From Aggregatilinea lenta (GTDB lineage Bacteria; Chloroflexota; Anaerolineae; Aggregatilineales; Aggregatilineaceae): a DNA stretch of 64,000 bases. Numbering within the stretch: the first letter of the stretch is position 1; the number at the start of each line of letters is the position of its first letter. Where the stretch lies: NCBI RefSeq assembly GCF_003569045.1, contig NZ_BFCB01000003.1:2666001-2730000 (forward strand). Reading direction: 5' to 3'. The position numbers and the translations under genes are program-made. Of this stretch, positions 1-8,443 are shown one piece after another. A model generated the notes under the pieces. It saw nothing but the letters and a program-made list of their open reading frames with translations. It was not told the DNA's origin and searched no databases.

Positions 1-386
1 GGCGCAATAAGCACGATATCCACGAACGGCGGCGGCTCGATAAAGCCGAAGGTGATGTTGTAGCCGGAGGCAAAGACGAGCGTGTCGCCGGGTTTGAGGT
101 AGGGGGCGATCTCAACGAGATAGATCTGCGGGGCCAGCTCGTCGGGCACCATGACCAGGATCAGGTTCGAGCGCGCGGTCGCGTCGGCGATGGAGACTAC
201 TTCGAACCCGTCGCGGTAGGCGTGCACGGCGTAGGTATCCTGCGGATTGCCGATCAGCACCGGGAACGCGCTGTCGCGCAGATTGAGTGCCATCGGCCTG
301 CCGAGGTTGCCATAGCCCAACACGGTGATTTGCTTGTCGGTCAGCAGACCGAGGTTGGCGTCTGCGTCGCGGTAGATGACGGCCAT
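1..386 (-). CDS. Ketol-acid reductoisomerase-like protein, N-terminal part (runs off left edge)
   Basis: The first 128 residues are visible; the rest lies left of the window. The fold is the NADP-binding Rossmann domain of IlvC, which makes dihydroxy acids in branched-chain amino acid synthesis. Visible landmarks are the nucleotide loop GYGNLGRP (24-31), MVPDELAPQIY (79-89) and FASGYNITFG (105-114). In ordinary IlvC the last motif carries the catalytic His (AHGFNIHF type); here that position is Ser107. The first loop also departs from the usual GYGSQGHA. It may therefore be a divergent or non-catalytic IlvC paralogue. The ATG at 386 is the first start in frame. The gene is divergent from the sigma factor operon across about 250 bp. 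Confidence 0.75.
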   Translation of the reverse strand, partial: MAVIYRDADANLGLLTDKQITVLGYGNLGRPMALNLRDSAFPVLIGNPQDTYAVHAYRDGFEVVSIADATARSNLILVMVPDELAPQIYLVEIAPYLKPGDTLVFASGYNITFGFIEPPPFVDIVLIA

Positions 387-640
387 AGTGTAATTTGTCC
401 TTCCGGTGGTCGGGTTACGGGCGGGAGCCGGTTGCACTGCGCGGATCGTACGCGCATTCTAGCCCGTCCGCGCTTTCCCGACCAGTACGGATTACGACAA
501 GTTACAACAAGTTGCTACGGGGACGGCTGCAAGAGAAAGGGGGCATGGTGAGTTTCTCCATACTGCGCAACAACAGACGGCGGTTTGCGTATATCATAGT
601 GGGTAGGGTCCAACTAACGCAGCTTCACCAGGTAGGGTAA

Positions 641-1237
641 GTGACTGTGAGCGAGCAAAACGAGCCCCTGTTGGTGCAGCGGACGCTTGCAGGCGATCAG
701 CAAGCCTTCGGGGAGCTTGTGCAACGGTACGAGCGCGATGTGTTTAACCTGGCATATCGCATGTTGAACGAGCGGACCGAGGCGGAGGATGCCGCGCAGG
801 AAGCGTTTTTGCGCGCCTATGCAAATCTGGAGCGCTACGATCCTGACCGGTCGTTCAAGACGTGGATTCTGTCGATCACGTCCAATCACTGTATCGACCG
901 GCTGCGGCGGCGAAGACTGGTTTGGCTTTCGTTGGAAGAAGAGCCGATGATGCCGCACCCGGCCCTGACCAGTGACATTCCCGGACCCGAAGAAGCGGCG
1001 CTGACGAATGAACGTAACGTGTTGGTCCAGGGACTGCTGGACGACTTGAATCCCGATTATCGGCTTGCCGTGGTACTGCGCTACTGGTATGACCTGTCCT
1101 ATGCGGAAATTGCCGAAATGCTCGACACGACCGAAAGTGCGGTCAAAAGCCGGTTATTCCGTGCGCGGCAAGCCCTCGCCGAACATCTCGACGCGCAGCC
1201 CGCGTCGGCGCTCAATGTGGCAGTGGAAGGCTCTTAA
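641..1237 (+). CDS. ECF-type RNA polymerase sigma factor
   Basis: A 198-residue sigma-70 family factor of the ECF (group 4) kind, which would direct RNA polymerase to a stress or envelope regulon. Region 2 is near residues 20-90 (FGELVQRYERDVFNLAYRM, then EDAAQEAFLRAY, then FKTWILSI) and region 4 near 130-180 (YRLAVVLRYWYDLSYAEIAE, then ESAVKSRLFRAR). The GTG at 641 follows a GGTAGGG ribosome site; a second in-frame GTG lies two codons later. The stop TAA shares its last A with the ATG of the next gene, so the putative anti-sigma factor is probably translationally coupled. The cognate promoter was not identified. Confidence 0.9.
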   Translation: MTVSEQNEPLLVQRTLAGDQQAFGELVQRYERDVFNLAYRMLNERTEAEDAAQEAFLRAYANLERYDPDRSFKTWILSITSNHCIDRLRRRRLVWLSLEEEPMMPHPALTSDIPGPEEAALTNERNVLVQGLLDDLNPDYRLAVVLRYWYDLSYAEIAEMLDTTESAVKSRLFRARQALAEHLDAQPASALNVAVEGS

Positions 1238-1797
1238 TGGTGAACGATCCGTCGAACTTGCAACACCGGATGAATCAGGCGCTCGATCAGGCGTTGCCCG
1301 AAGAGGAAGTCGAACGGCTTCGGGAACAGCTCGCCGCGTCAAGCGGCAACTCCGAGCAGTGGCAGCGTATGCAGCAGGTGGACCAGCTGATGCGCACCAC
1401 GCCGCTCGTAAGGCCGTCGCAGGGTTTCGCGGCGCGTGTAATGGCGGCCATCGAGCGCTTGCGGCTCGACGAGTTAGCCGACCGGCAGATCAGCGTTGGC
1501 GTGGCCCTGGGTCTGATGGCCGCGGCGCTGCTGACCATCCCGTTTCTATCGGTGGTGCTGATCATGCTGGTCAGTACGTTGAGCAGCCCCGCGACGGTCA
1601 CGGCGCTGTTCCAGGGCGTTACGTCCGGCACGAGCTACGCGATCGATCTGGTGGCCGATCTGCTGAAGGTGATGCGCGATCTGGTCACCGATACGCCCAT
1701 GGTACCCGCGTTGCTGACGACGATGATTCCACTGGGCATGGTATGGGCGTGGCTGTTGTGGTATCTGTCCGGGCGTCCGGGCATGAAAACGGATTAG
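1237..1797 (+). CDS. Putative membrane anti-sigma factor
   Basis: A 186-residue protein with an acidic, helical cytoplasmic N-terminal half (about 1-80) and two or more hydrophobic segments (about 86-115 and 150-178, the latter ending LLWYLSGRPGMKTD). The overlap with the sigma gene (TAATG) and this architecture fit an anti-sigma factor that holds the sigma at the membrane. No HxxxCxxC zinc motif of the classic ZAS type is visible; the protein has no obvious Cys pair. The function is therefore inferred from context, and it could be another regulator of the same operon. Confidence 0.7.
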   Translation: MVNDPSNLQHRMNQALDQALPEEEVERLREQLAASSGNSEQWQRMQQVDQLMRTTPLVRPSQGFAARVMAAIERLRLDELADRQISVGVALGLMAAALLTIPFLSVVLIMLVSTLSSPATVTALFQGVTSGTSYAIDLVADLLKVMRDLVTDTPMVPALLTTMIPLGMVWAWLLWYLSGRPGMKTD

Positions 1798-1855
1798 CGG
1801 CGCGCCGGGGGCGGAGTTTGTGCGTGCTTACGGGTGGAAATGAGCTGGTAACGAC

Positions 1856-2848
1856 ATGATAGGGCGGAAACGACATATCTACGTGCTGGCCGGAGCAGCC
1901 ATCGGCGTCTTCGTGCTCATGGCGCTCACAGCGCTGGGCGCGGTGGTCGCCGCGACGAGCCTGGACGGGTTCAGCCTGCACGGAACGTTCACGCTGGACG
2001 GCGATGAGCAGCGCGACGGCGATCAGGTCATCTTTGCCAACAACGCCTACCTGCGTCCCGGCAGCGCCATCGACGGCGACGCAACGCTGATCGCCAACCA
2101 CGCGGAGATGGCAGGCGCGGTCAGCGGGGATCTGGTCGTGATCGCCAACGAATTTATCCTGGCTGGCTCGGCGCGGATCGACGGCGATCTGTCCGTTTGC
2201 GCCAAGACGTTCGACCAAGCGCCAGACGCACAGATCGGCGGCAGCCTCAAGCGCGAATGCAGCGAAGGCGACCGGGTGACGGTCAGCAGCGCGGTGGAGT
2301 CGGGCAGGTCCGGGTGGCAGGGCAGCATCCTGTTCCGGTTGGGCAGTTTCGTCACCAATACGCTGTTCTTCGGCGGGCTGGCGGCGCTGGCGACGGCGGT
2401 CTTCCCACAGCGCCTGGGACGCATTGCGGCCTCGATCCGGCGCTCGCCGGGGTTGATGGGTGGCATCGGCTGCCTCACGGTTGTGGTGGCCATCGGCCTG
2501 AGCGTGACTTACGTGATCTCGCTGTTCCTCATCCTGCCGGTGCTGCTGCTGCCGTTCGCGATGTTGGGCTGGCTGGCCCTGGGCCTGCTGGTGATCATCG
2601 GCTGGTTCGCGCTGGCCTCGCTGACCGGTGAAACGGTTCTGCGCCGCCTGGGCATTACCGAAGGTACGCCGTTGGTCGTCGCGGCAGTGGGCGGCGTCGC
2701 GCTGGGGCTGGCGGTCAACGTCTGGAGCCTGTTCTGGTTCACCGGCTGGATCGGCGCGCTGGTGTCGGCTGTGCTCGGCTCGGTGGGGCTGGGCGCGGTG
2801 GTGCTGACCCGCCTAGGCACGCAGTCATACCCACGCGCGAGCGCCTGA
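1856..2848 (+). CDS. Membrane protein with bactofilin-like beta-helix domain
   Basis: 330 residues. An N-terminal signal-anchor (about 8-33) is followed by a repetitive beta-rich stretch (about 45-125) with bactofilin-style turns such as AIDGDATLIANHAEMAG and AVSGDLVVIANEF. A linker and several C-terminal membrane segments (about 155-320) follow. Bactofilins polymerise into cytoskeletal scaffolds; here the same kind of helix seems to be placed outside or at the membrane. The gene follows the anti-sigma gene by 58 bp in the same direction and is probably the third gene of the operon. It converges with priA, with 19 bp between their stop codons. Confidence 0.65.
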   Translation: MIGRKRHIYVLAGAAIGVFVLMALTALGAVVAATSLDGFSLHGTFTLDGDEQRDGDQVIFANNAYLRPGSAIDGDATLIANHAEMAGAVSGDLVVIANEFILAGSARIDGDLSVCAKTFDQAPDAQIGGSLKRECSEGDRVTVSSAVESGRSGWQGSILFRLGSFVTNTLFFGGLAALATAVFPQRLGRIAASIRRSPGLMGGIGCLTVVVAIGLSVTYVISLFLILPVLLLPFAMLGWLALGLLVIIGWFALASLTGETVLRRLGITEGTPLVVAAVGGVALGLAVNVWSLFWFTGWIGALVSAVLGSVGLGAVVLTRLGTQSYPRASA

Positions 2849-2867
2849 TTTCCCCTTGATTTACCCT

Positions 2868-5801
2868 CTAGAGCATATCGACCGGGTCGATATCGATGAT
2901 CCACTCATCGGCCCGGTCGATGCCGCGCAGCACGTCGGCGGGGTCGGGGCTGCGCAGGACGAGATGCCAGCGATACAGGTTATTGCGTTTGGCGAAAAAA
3001 CACGGCGTGGGGCCGATCAACTCGGTTGCAGTGAACTGCATGCCCGTGATGTGATTTTGCAGCACCTGCGCCGCGTATCGGGCCTCTTTTTCCGCGCGCT
3101 GCGGCGAGTCGTACTGGAAGACGAGCCGCGCCAGTCGCCGGAACGGCGGGTACATCTGCTCGCGGCGGAACTCAATCTCCTGCTTGAAAAACGTATCGTA
3201 ATCGTGCCCGGCAGCTGCCCGGATGGCGTAGTGCTCCGGCAGGTAGCTTTGCAGAATCACGCGTCCGCCGAGCGCGCCGCGTCCCGCGCGTCCCGCGACC
3301 TGGGTCAGTAGCTGGAAGGTGCGCTCCCCGGCGCGGTAGTCCGGCAACCCCAGGGCGGTGTCCGCCGAGATGATGCCCACCAGGGTGACATGGGGTAGGT
3401 CCAGCCCTTTGGCGACCATCTGCGTGCCGATCAGAATATCGGCGTGGCGCTCACTGAACGACTTCAGGATCAGCTCGTGCGCGTCGCGCCCGGTGGCCGT
3501 GTCGCGATCCCAACGGATAGTGCGGGCGTGCGGGAACGCGGTCTGCACGGCTGTCTCGATCAGCTCCGTGCCCTGGCCGAAATGCTTGATCTTGGTGCTG
3601 TGGCATTCTGGGCAGACGGTGATGTGATCGCGCGTGTAGCCGCAGTAGTGGCAGACCAGCGCCTGCTGCGGACCGTGGTAGGTGAGGGGAGTGTTGCAGC
3701 GCGGGCAGCTCGCGATATAGCCGCAGTTGCGGCACATGACGAAAGTCGCCGTGCCGCGCCGGTTGAGGAACAGGATCGCCTGCTCGTGGCGCGACACCAC
3801 CTCGTTGATGGCCGTGTGCAGCGGGCGGCTGAAGATGCTGCGGTTGCCCGCGCGCAGTTCCTGGCGCATATCGACCACGCGCACGCCCGGCAGGGCGGCG
3901 CTCATGGCGTCCGAGGCGCTGGTGGGCTGGTAGCGCGCGACCGGGGCGTTCAGACGGCGCGTCTGCTCGGCGAGCCGTTCGCGGTGCGCGATGACGCGGT
4001 CGGGCAGGTGCAGCAGGGTATATTGGCGCCGCGTCGCCCGGTAATACGTGACCACGTCCGGCGTCGCGCTGCCGAGCAGCACCGTGCCGTGCGTGATCTG
4101 CATCATCTTGATCGCCGTGTCGCGTGCGTGGTAAAACGGCGGCGTGATCGGCGGCGAGCTTTTGTAGCTGTCGTCGTGCTCCTCGTCGAGGATGACCAGG
4201 CCCACGTCTGGCAGGGGGGTGAACAGGGCCGAGCGCGCGCCGACGATCACGTGCAGATCGCCCGCACGGGCGCGCCGCCACGTGTCGTAGCGCTCGCCTG
4301 CGCTGAGACCGCTGTGGACCACCGACACGCGCCCCGGAAAGCGCGCCGCGAAGCGCCGGATGGTCTGCGGCGTGAGCGAAATTTCGGGCACGAGCACGAT
4401 CGCCTGGCGGCCCTGCGCCAGCACGTGCTCCACCGCGCGCAGGTAAATTTCCGTCTTGCCGGACCCGGTCACGCCGTGCAGCAGGAACACGCCGGATGTC
4501 TCCGCGCGCGGCGAAATCTTGCCCCAATGTACCGTGTCCATGTACCGCTGAATAGTGTGCCACGCCAGCGCCTGCTCCTCGGTGAGTGGCGGGGCCAGGA
4601 CGGGGACGAACTCCTGGTCCACGAGCGGGTCGCGCCACGACTCGGCTTCGCCGAGCATAACCAGTCCATCGTCCGCGAGACGCTGGAGCCGGGCGAGCGT
4701 CGTGCCCGTGCTTGCGTAGATCTCACTGACGTTGACCGGCTCAGTTTCGTGCGCGAGCGCGTTCAGGACGTCCAGGTAGGGCTGGCTGCCGCGCAGCTCG
4801 ATGATGCGCCGCAGTGCGACGTCCGGGTCGATCGCCAGCTCGACCCACGCGGGTTCGACCACACGGCGAATGGTGGTGACATCTTCGAGCGGTTTGACGG
4901 CGTACTTGTTCAGGATCTCGATCGGCACGGAGCCGCCTGCTTCGAGCAGGATCTCCAGCGCTTCTTTTTGGGCGGGGGCCTGCGCATAGTCGCCGTTTGC
5001 CAGCCGGGACGCGATCTCGTCATTGGGGACGGCCAGCTCGATCCACGTCTGCTTCGAGTCGATCGCGACCTCGTGCTCCTGGGCCAGCGCTTTGACCGGC
5101 GCTTCGGTGCAGCCCACGGCGCGGCACAGCGCGCTGAGCTGCATGCGGTGGTCGCGCGCGGTGAGCAGCGCTTCGAGAATGTTCGCGCGGCGCGATTCGC
5201 GACCCAGGCGCGGCGCGACGTCCGCCACGCGCGCGGCGGGGATTGCCAACTGCACGGTGCGCACGAACTTGGGCTTAACGTCGGGCGAATCGAGCACCGG
5301 CTCCTGCTCGATCACGCCGCGCTTGACCAGGCCGCTCATCGAGCTTTGCCAGCGGGTCTGGGGCAGGGAATGTGTGAGCTGCCGCCCGCGCAGCGGCCCG
5401 CGCCGCTTGAGCAGGCTCAGGATACGCTCCTGGACGGACGAGTGCGCTTCAGTGTCTTCCTTGATGAGCGTGTAGAGCAGATCGCCGCGTTTGGCAAGGC
5501 CTGGCGGCAGCATCAGCCAGAGACACGCACCCAGCGGCGTCAGCGTTTCCTCGGACAGCCACCGCGCCAGCGCGATTTGCGCCGGGGTGACGACCGGCAG
5601 CGGATCGACACGCTCCAGAATGGGCTTGGTTTCGGGGATGTCCACGCTGTCCGCCAGCGAAACGACAATGCCGGTGGTATGCGCCGTGCCAAAGGCGACT
5701 TTGACCAGATGGCCGGGCGCGATCTTGCCTGCCAGTTCCGGCGGGATGTGGTAAGAGAACGTGCCGCTTACGCGGCGGTTGACGGCGACTTCGGCAAACA
5801 T
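2868..5801 (-). CDS. priA: Primosomal protein N' (replication restart helicase PriA), enlarged
   Basis: A 977-residue 3'-5' helicase that reloads the replisome at stalled forks. The N-terminal 3'BD domain (1-100) begins MFAEVAVNRRVSGTFSYHIP. Walker A is GVTGSGKT (443-450), the Walker B box is DEEH (539-542), and eight zinc-binding Cys follow in the order CRNC, CPRC, CHYC and CPEC, with the HFGQGTE helicase motif after them. The family is usually about 730-830 residues with Walker A near 230; here roughly 210 extra residues lie between 3'BD and the helicase core and look like further winged-helix modules. The start at 5801 is chosen because homology begins there; the frame stays open 44 codons further upstream, into the neighbouring gene. 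Confidence 0.95.
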   Translation of the reverse strand: MFAEVAVNRRVSGTFSYHIPPELAGKIAPGHLVKVAFGTAHTTGIVVSLADSVDIPETKPILERVDPLPVVTPAQIALARWLSEETLTPLGACLWLMLPPGLAKRGDLLYTLIKEDTEAHSSVQERILSLLKRRGPLRGRQLTHSLPQTRWQSSMSGLVKRGVIEQEPVLDSPDVKPKFVRTVQLAIPAARVADVAPRLGRESRRANILEALLTARDHRMQLSALCRAVGCTEAPVKALAQEHEVAIDSKQTWIELAVPNDEIASRLANGDYAQAPAQKEALEILLEAGGSVPIEILNKYAVKPLEDVTTIRRVVEPAWVELAIDPDVALRRIIELRGSQPYLDVLNALAHETEPVNVSEIYASTGTTLARLQRLADDGLVMLGEAESWRDPLVDQEFVPVLAPPLTEEQALAWHTIQRYMDTVHWGKISPRAETSGVFLLHGVTGSGKTEIYLRAVEHVLAQGRQAIVLVPEISLTPQTIRRFAARFPGRVSVVHSGLSAGERYDTWRRARAGDLHVIVGARSALFTPLPDVGLVILDEEHDDSYKSSPPITPPFYHARDTAIKMMQITHGTVLLGSATPDVVTYYRATRRQYTLLHLPDRVIAHRERLAEQTRRLNAPVARYQPTSASDAMSAALPGVRVVDMRQELRAGNRSIFSRPLHTAINEVVSRHEQAILFLNRRGTATFVMCRNCGYIASCPRCNTPLTYHGPQQALVCHYCGYTRDHITVCPECHSTKIKHFGQGTELIETAVQTAFPHARTIRWDRDTATGRDAHELILKSFSERHADILIGTQMVAKGLDLPHVTLVGIISADTALGLPDYRAGERTFQLLTQVAGRAGRGALGGRVILQSYLPEHYAIRAAAGHDYDTFFKQEIEFRREQMYPPFRRLARLVFQYDSPQRAEKEARYAAQVLQNHITGMQFTATELIGPTPCFFAKRNNLYRWHLVLRSPDPADVLRGIDRADEWIIDIDPVDML

Positions 5802-5832
5802 AGCGGCTGATCCGTCTATACCGATGGCGGTT

Positions 5833-6690
5833 TTACTCGGATTCCGGCTGCGCGGCGCGGGTGTCGCTGAACACTGCCGCCCCGTAGCCGACGACCTGCC
5901 GCATGTCGCCGGTCGCATCGCCAGAGGTGGCATAGCCGACGACCTGCGCGGTGTCCGCGCCGAGCGCGCGCGCCGCGACCATCACGGCGGCGATCGCGCC
6001 GTGTCCACAGGCAAAGCCCGTGCCCGTGCGCTCCGCTTCCAACACGGCGGCGGGATCGAACGCGTCCACTGTGTCGAGCAGAGTGTGGTCCAGCGAGTGC
6101 GCCGTCGCCTGCGGGTAAAAGTGCGACAGGTCGGAGCTGGCGACCAGCAGAGCTTTGCGCCCGGTCAATACCTGTGCCAGCGCCTCCCCGATCTGCTGAG
6201 CGGCATCCAGCGACTGGTCGATCAAGGCCAGCGGCAGCAGCGCGAAGCCGGGTTGCAGGGCGCGCTGCAAAAACGGCAGTTCGATCTCGATGGCGTGCTC
6301 CGGATCGTCTCGCACGGCCTGGGCGGGCACACGCGCGGTGAACGCAGCCAATGCAACCCGGTCAATGGGCACTGCGCCGAGCGGCGTCTGGAAGGCGTCG
6401 TGCGCGCTGGTCAGCAAGAGCGCAGCGTAGGGGTAGTGCGACGGGCCGAGCACGGCCACCACGTCGAACGCCATGCCCTGCACCGCGCGGAACGCACAGC
6501 CCGCCACCGGGCCGGAATAGCGGTGCCCGGCGTGCGGCGCGAGCAGCCCGATCGGGCGGCCCGGCACGGCGTCGTCCGGCGCGGCGCTCATGAAGCGATC
6601 GACGGACTGCGCCAGTTGTTCGGGGTTGGCCGGATACCAGCGGCCTGCCAGTGGCGACGGGCGAATGTCTTGAAATGCAGCGGCTGTCAT
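5833..6690 (-). CDS. amrB: AmmeMemoRadiSam system protein B / Memo-family protein
   Basis: 285 residues of the MEMO1 family, structurally related to extradiol dioxygenases. Family metal-site motifs are present: APHAGHRYSG (His53), LGPSHYPY (His85) and FACGHGAI with the conserved Cys. Other landmarks are PEHAIEIELPFLQ and SSDLSHFYP. The biochemical role of bacterial Memo proteins is not settled. They often sit beside AMMECR1 and radical SAM genes, neither of which is seen here. The gene lies 31 bp upstream of priA in the same direction, so the two may be co-transcribed. The ribosome site at the ATG is weak. Confidence 0.88.
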   Translation of the reverse strand: MTAAAFQDIRPSPLAGRWYPANPEQLAQSVDRFMSAAPDDAVPGRPIGLLAPHAGHRYSGPVAGCAFRAVQGMAFDVVAVLGPSHYPYAALLLTSAHDAFQTPLGAVPIDRVALAAFTARVPAQAVRDDPEHAIEIELPFLQRALQPGFALLPLALIDQSLDAAQQIGEALAQVLTGRKALLVASSDLSHFYPQATAHSLDHTLLDTVDAFDPAAVLEAERTGTGFACGHGAIAAVMVAARALGADTAQVVGYATSGDATGDMRQVVGYGAAVFSDTRAAQPESE

Positions 6691-6803
6691 AGCGACTCGC
6701 TATAGGACATATGTGCAATAGTTAGTCTTATTTTACCGCGCCCCAAGCGGAATATCCAGCAACTGCCTATAATCCAGGTCAAAGACTCCGGGAGGATACG
6801 TCT

Positions 6804-7809
6804 ATGCTGAAAAGAGTCTTTGGCTTCGCGCGATCGTCGCTGGCGGCGCTGCCTTGGCCGTCGATCCTGGCGGTGTTGGTGCTGTTGGCCCTGGCAGCGG
6901 TGTTTGGACTGCCATTTGTGCTACCGCTGGGCGGACCGGAGCTGCACGCCGCGGCGGACCTGGCGGACGCAAACGGCATGTTTGCGACGGTGGATAACAC
7001 GACGCTGTATTACACGCATCTGCCGGGCAGCCAAGGACCGGTGGTGCTGGTGCATGGCTTCGGTGGCTCGACGGTGACGTGGACGGGCACCATGGCGGTA
7101 CTCGCCAGAGCGGGCTATGAGGTCTACGCGGTCGATCTGGCCGGATATGGGCTGAGCGAAAAGGGCTGGGACATCGACTATCGCGATTCGGCGCAGGCGG
7201 CGCGCATCCTGGGGCTGATTGGATCAGCTTGGGATCGAGCGGGCCGTGCTGGCCGGGCATTCGATGGGTGGGCGGGTCGTGACGCTGATTGCGTCGAATC
7301 ACCCTGAGCGCGTCACCGGCTTGATCCTGGCTGCGCCCGCGCTAGCGGGGCAGAGCGAGCGCGGAATTCCGATCCCGATCTGGCTGCTGGATGTGTCCGT
7401 GGTGCGACGCTGGGCGCAGATCGCGCTGCGACAGATTGCGCCGGGACTTGTGACCGATCTTCTGCGAGATGCGGCGCACAACGACGCGGCCATCACGCCG
7501 GATCTGGTGGCGGACTATCGCCGCGTCCTGGAGACGCCGGGCTGGGACCTGTCGTTGTTGGGCATCACGCGCGATGCGGAGGCGTCCGAGCTGCCGCGTT
7601 CCTTGAGCAGCCTCGCGCTGCCGGTGCTGCTGGTGTGGGGCGCGCAGGATGCGTGGGTCTCGCCGCATGCCGGTGATACCCTGGCGGCGATACTGCCGGA
7701 TGTCGAACGTGTCGTGTTAGGGGGAGTGGGGCACCTGCCCATGCACGAAACACCGGAAACATTCAACGGGGCGGTACTGGACTTCTTGGAGAGGCGACTG
7801 GCGGAGTAA
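6804..7809 (+). pseudogene. Alpha/beta hydrolase, interrupted by a frameshift near 7210-7220
   Basis: Two overlapping reading frames together make one alpha/beta hydrolase of about 335 residues. Frame 1 (from the ATG at 6804, after a GGGAGG ribosome site) gives a membrane anchor (about 16-44) and the oxyanion motif VHGFGGS. Frame 2 (open from 7219) gives the nucleophile elbow GHSMGG, the acid in WGAQDAW and the histidine in GGVGHLPMHE. The register changes by one base near CTGATTGGATCAG: removing one base would join GL to LDQLGIERAV. Either one base was inserted and the gene is broken, or this is an assembly error; programmed shifting is unlikely. As written, frame 1 stops at 7307 and lacks the whole catalytic triad. 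Confidence 0.8.
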
Positions 7810-7868
7810 ACACAAGCAGCCAGGATTGGCCCGGCTGCTCGTGACGGTGCGGTTGATGAGGCGTGCGG

Positions 7869-8153
7869 CTAGCTGTTGAAGCGGGCGAGCACGTCGCTTT
7901 CATCCATTAGCAGGTACGTCTTGCCGTTGAGTTTGATCTCGGTCCCGGTATACTTGGGGAACAGCACGCGGTCTCCCACCTTGAGATCGGTCACCATTTC
8001 TTCCGAGCTGCCGACCGCTTCGATCGTGCCCTGCTGGGGCTTTTCTTTTGCGGTTTCCGGCAGCAGGACGCCGCCCGGTGTCTGCGACTCGCCCTCCACT
8101 GGCAGGACGAGCACGCGCGCCCCCAGGGGTTCGATCTTCATCGTATCAGCCAT
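7869..8153 (-). CDS. groS: 10 kDa co-chaperonin GroES
   Basis: 94 residues forming the GroES lid that caps the GroEL folding chamber. Typical landmarks are IEPLGARVLVLPVEGESQTP, the mobile-loop region TPGGVLLPE, QQGTIEAVG, VGDRVLFPKYTGTEI and YLLMDESDVLA. The start at 8153 (MADTMKIEP) follows GGAG at proper spacing; the frame extends 13 codons further but has no ribosome site there. No groEL is next to it. It is monocistronic in this window and converges with the hydrolase gene. Confidence 0.95.
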   Translation of the reverse strand: MADTMKIEPLGARVLVLPVEGESQTPGGVLLPETAKEKPQQGTIEAVGSSEEMVTDLKVGDRVLFPKYTGTEIKLNGKTYLLMDESDVLARFNS

Positions 8154-8206
8154 TCTTGCGTCTCCTTCTTTCGCGTTTCTGAATGCAACCAACCGACTGT
8201 AACAGC

Positions 8207-8430
8207 CGCCTAGAGCGTGTTATGCACTCGTGTGCCATTACCGGCCAAAACAGCGCTGTGTCAAGCGCACCTCACCCGCTGGCCCTCTCTCCAATCTGAT
8301 TGGAGGGAGGGGAATCCACCCCGCGCAAGATGGTTGCGTGGGGACCTCGGAAATGAGTGTCGGCGAGTGGGGATGAGGTTTCTCTTTCCACGCTCCGGTT
8401 CGGTCAAAAAGTGCATAACAGCCTCTAGGG
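8207..8430 (+). mobile_element. MITE-like non-coding element with terminal inverted repeats
   Basis: The left end reads CCTAGAGCGTGTTATGCACT (from 8209) and the right end, read on the other strand, CCTAGAGGCTGTTATGCACT (from 8428): 18 of 20 bases match. Both ends can be read with a flanking CTAG, which would be a 4-bp target duplication. The interior has no open frame of note but carries a strong hairpin at about 8284-8313 (CCTCTCTCCAAT, loop, ATTGGAGGGAGG). A short element with inverted ends and no transposase suggests a MITE mobilised in trans. CTAG-type targets are known for some IS701/IS4-related elements, but the parent family is inference. Confidence 0.65.
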
Positions 8431-8443
8431 GCCGTAGCAAGCG

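Noticed and set aside
222-640. Short plus-strand frames across the IlvC-like gene and the sigma factor promoter gap
   Set aside because: They have no ribosome site and overlap a clear minus-strand gene start.
3444-5810. A 788-codon open frame on the plus strand opposite priA
   Set aside because: It has no family match, is Arg/Ala/His-rich, and is the mirror of GC-biased codon use in priA. Similar long antisense frames occur across rpoB, gyrB and the large lipoprotein.
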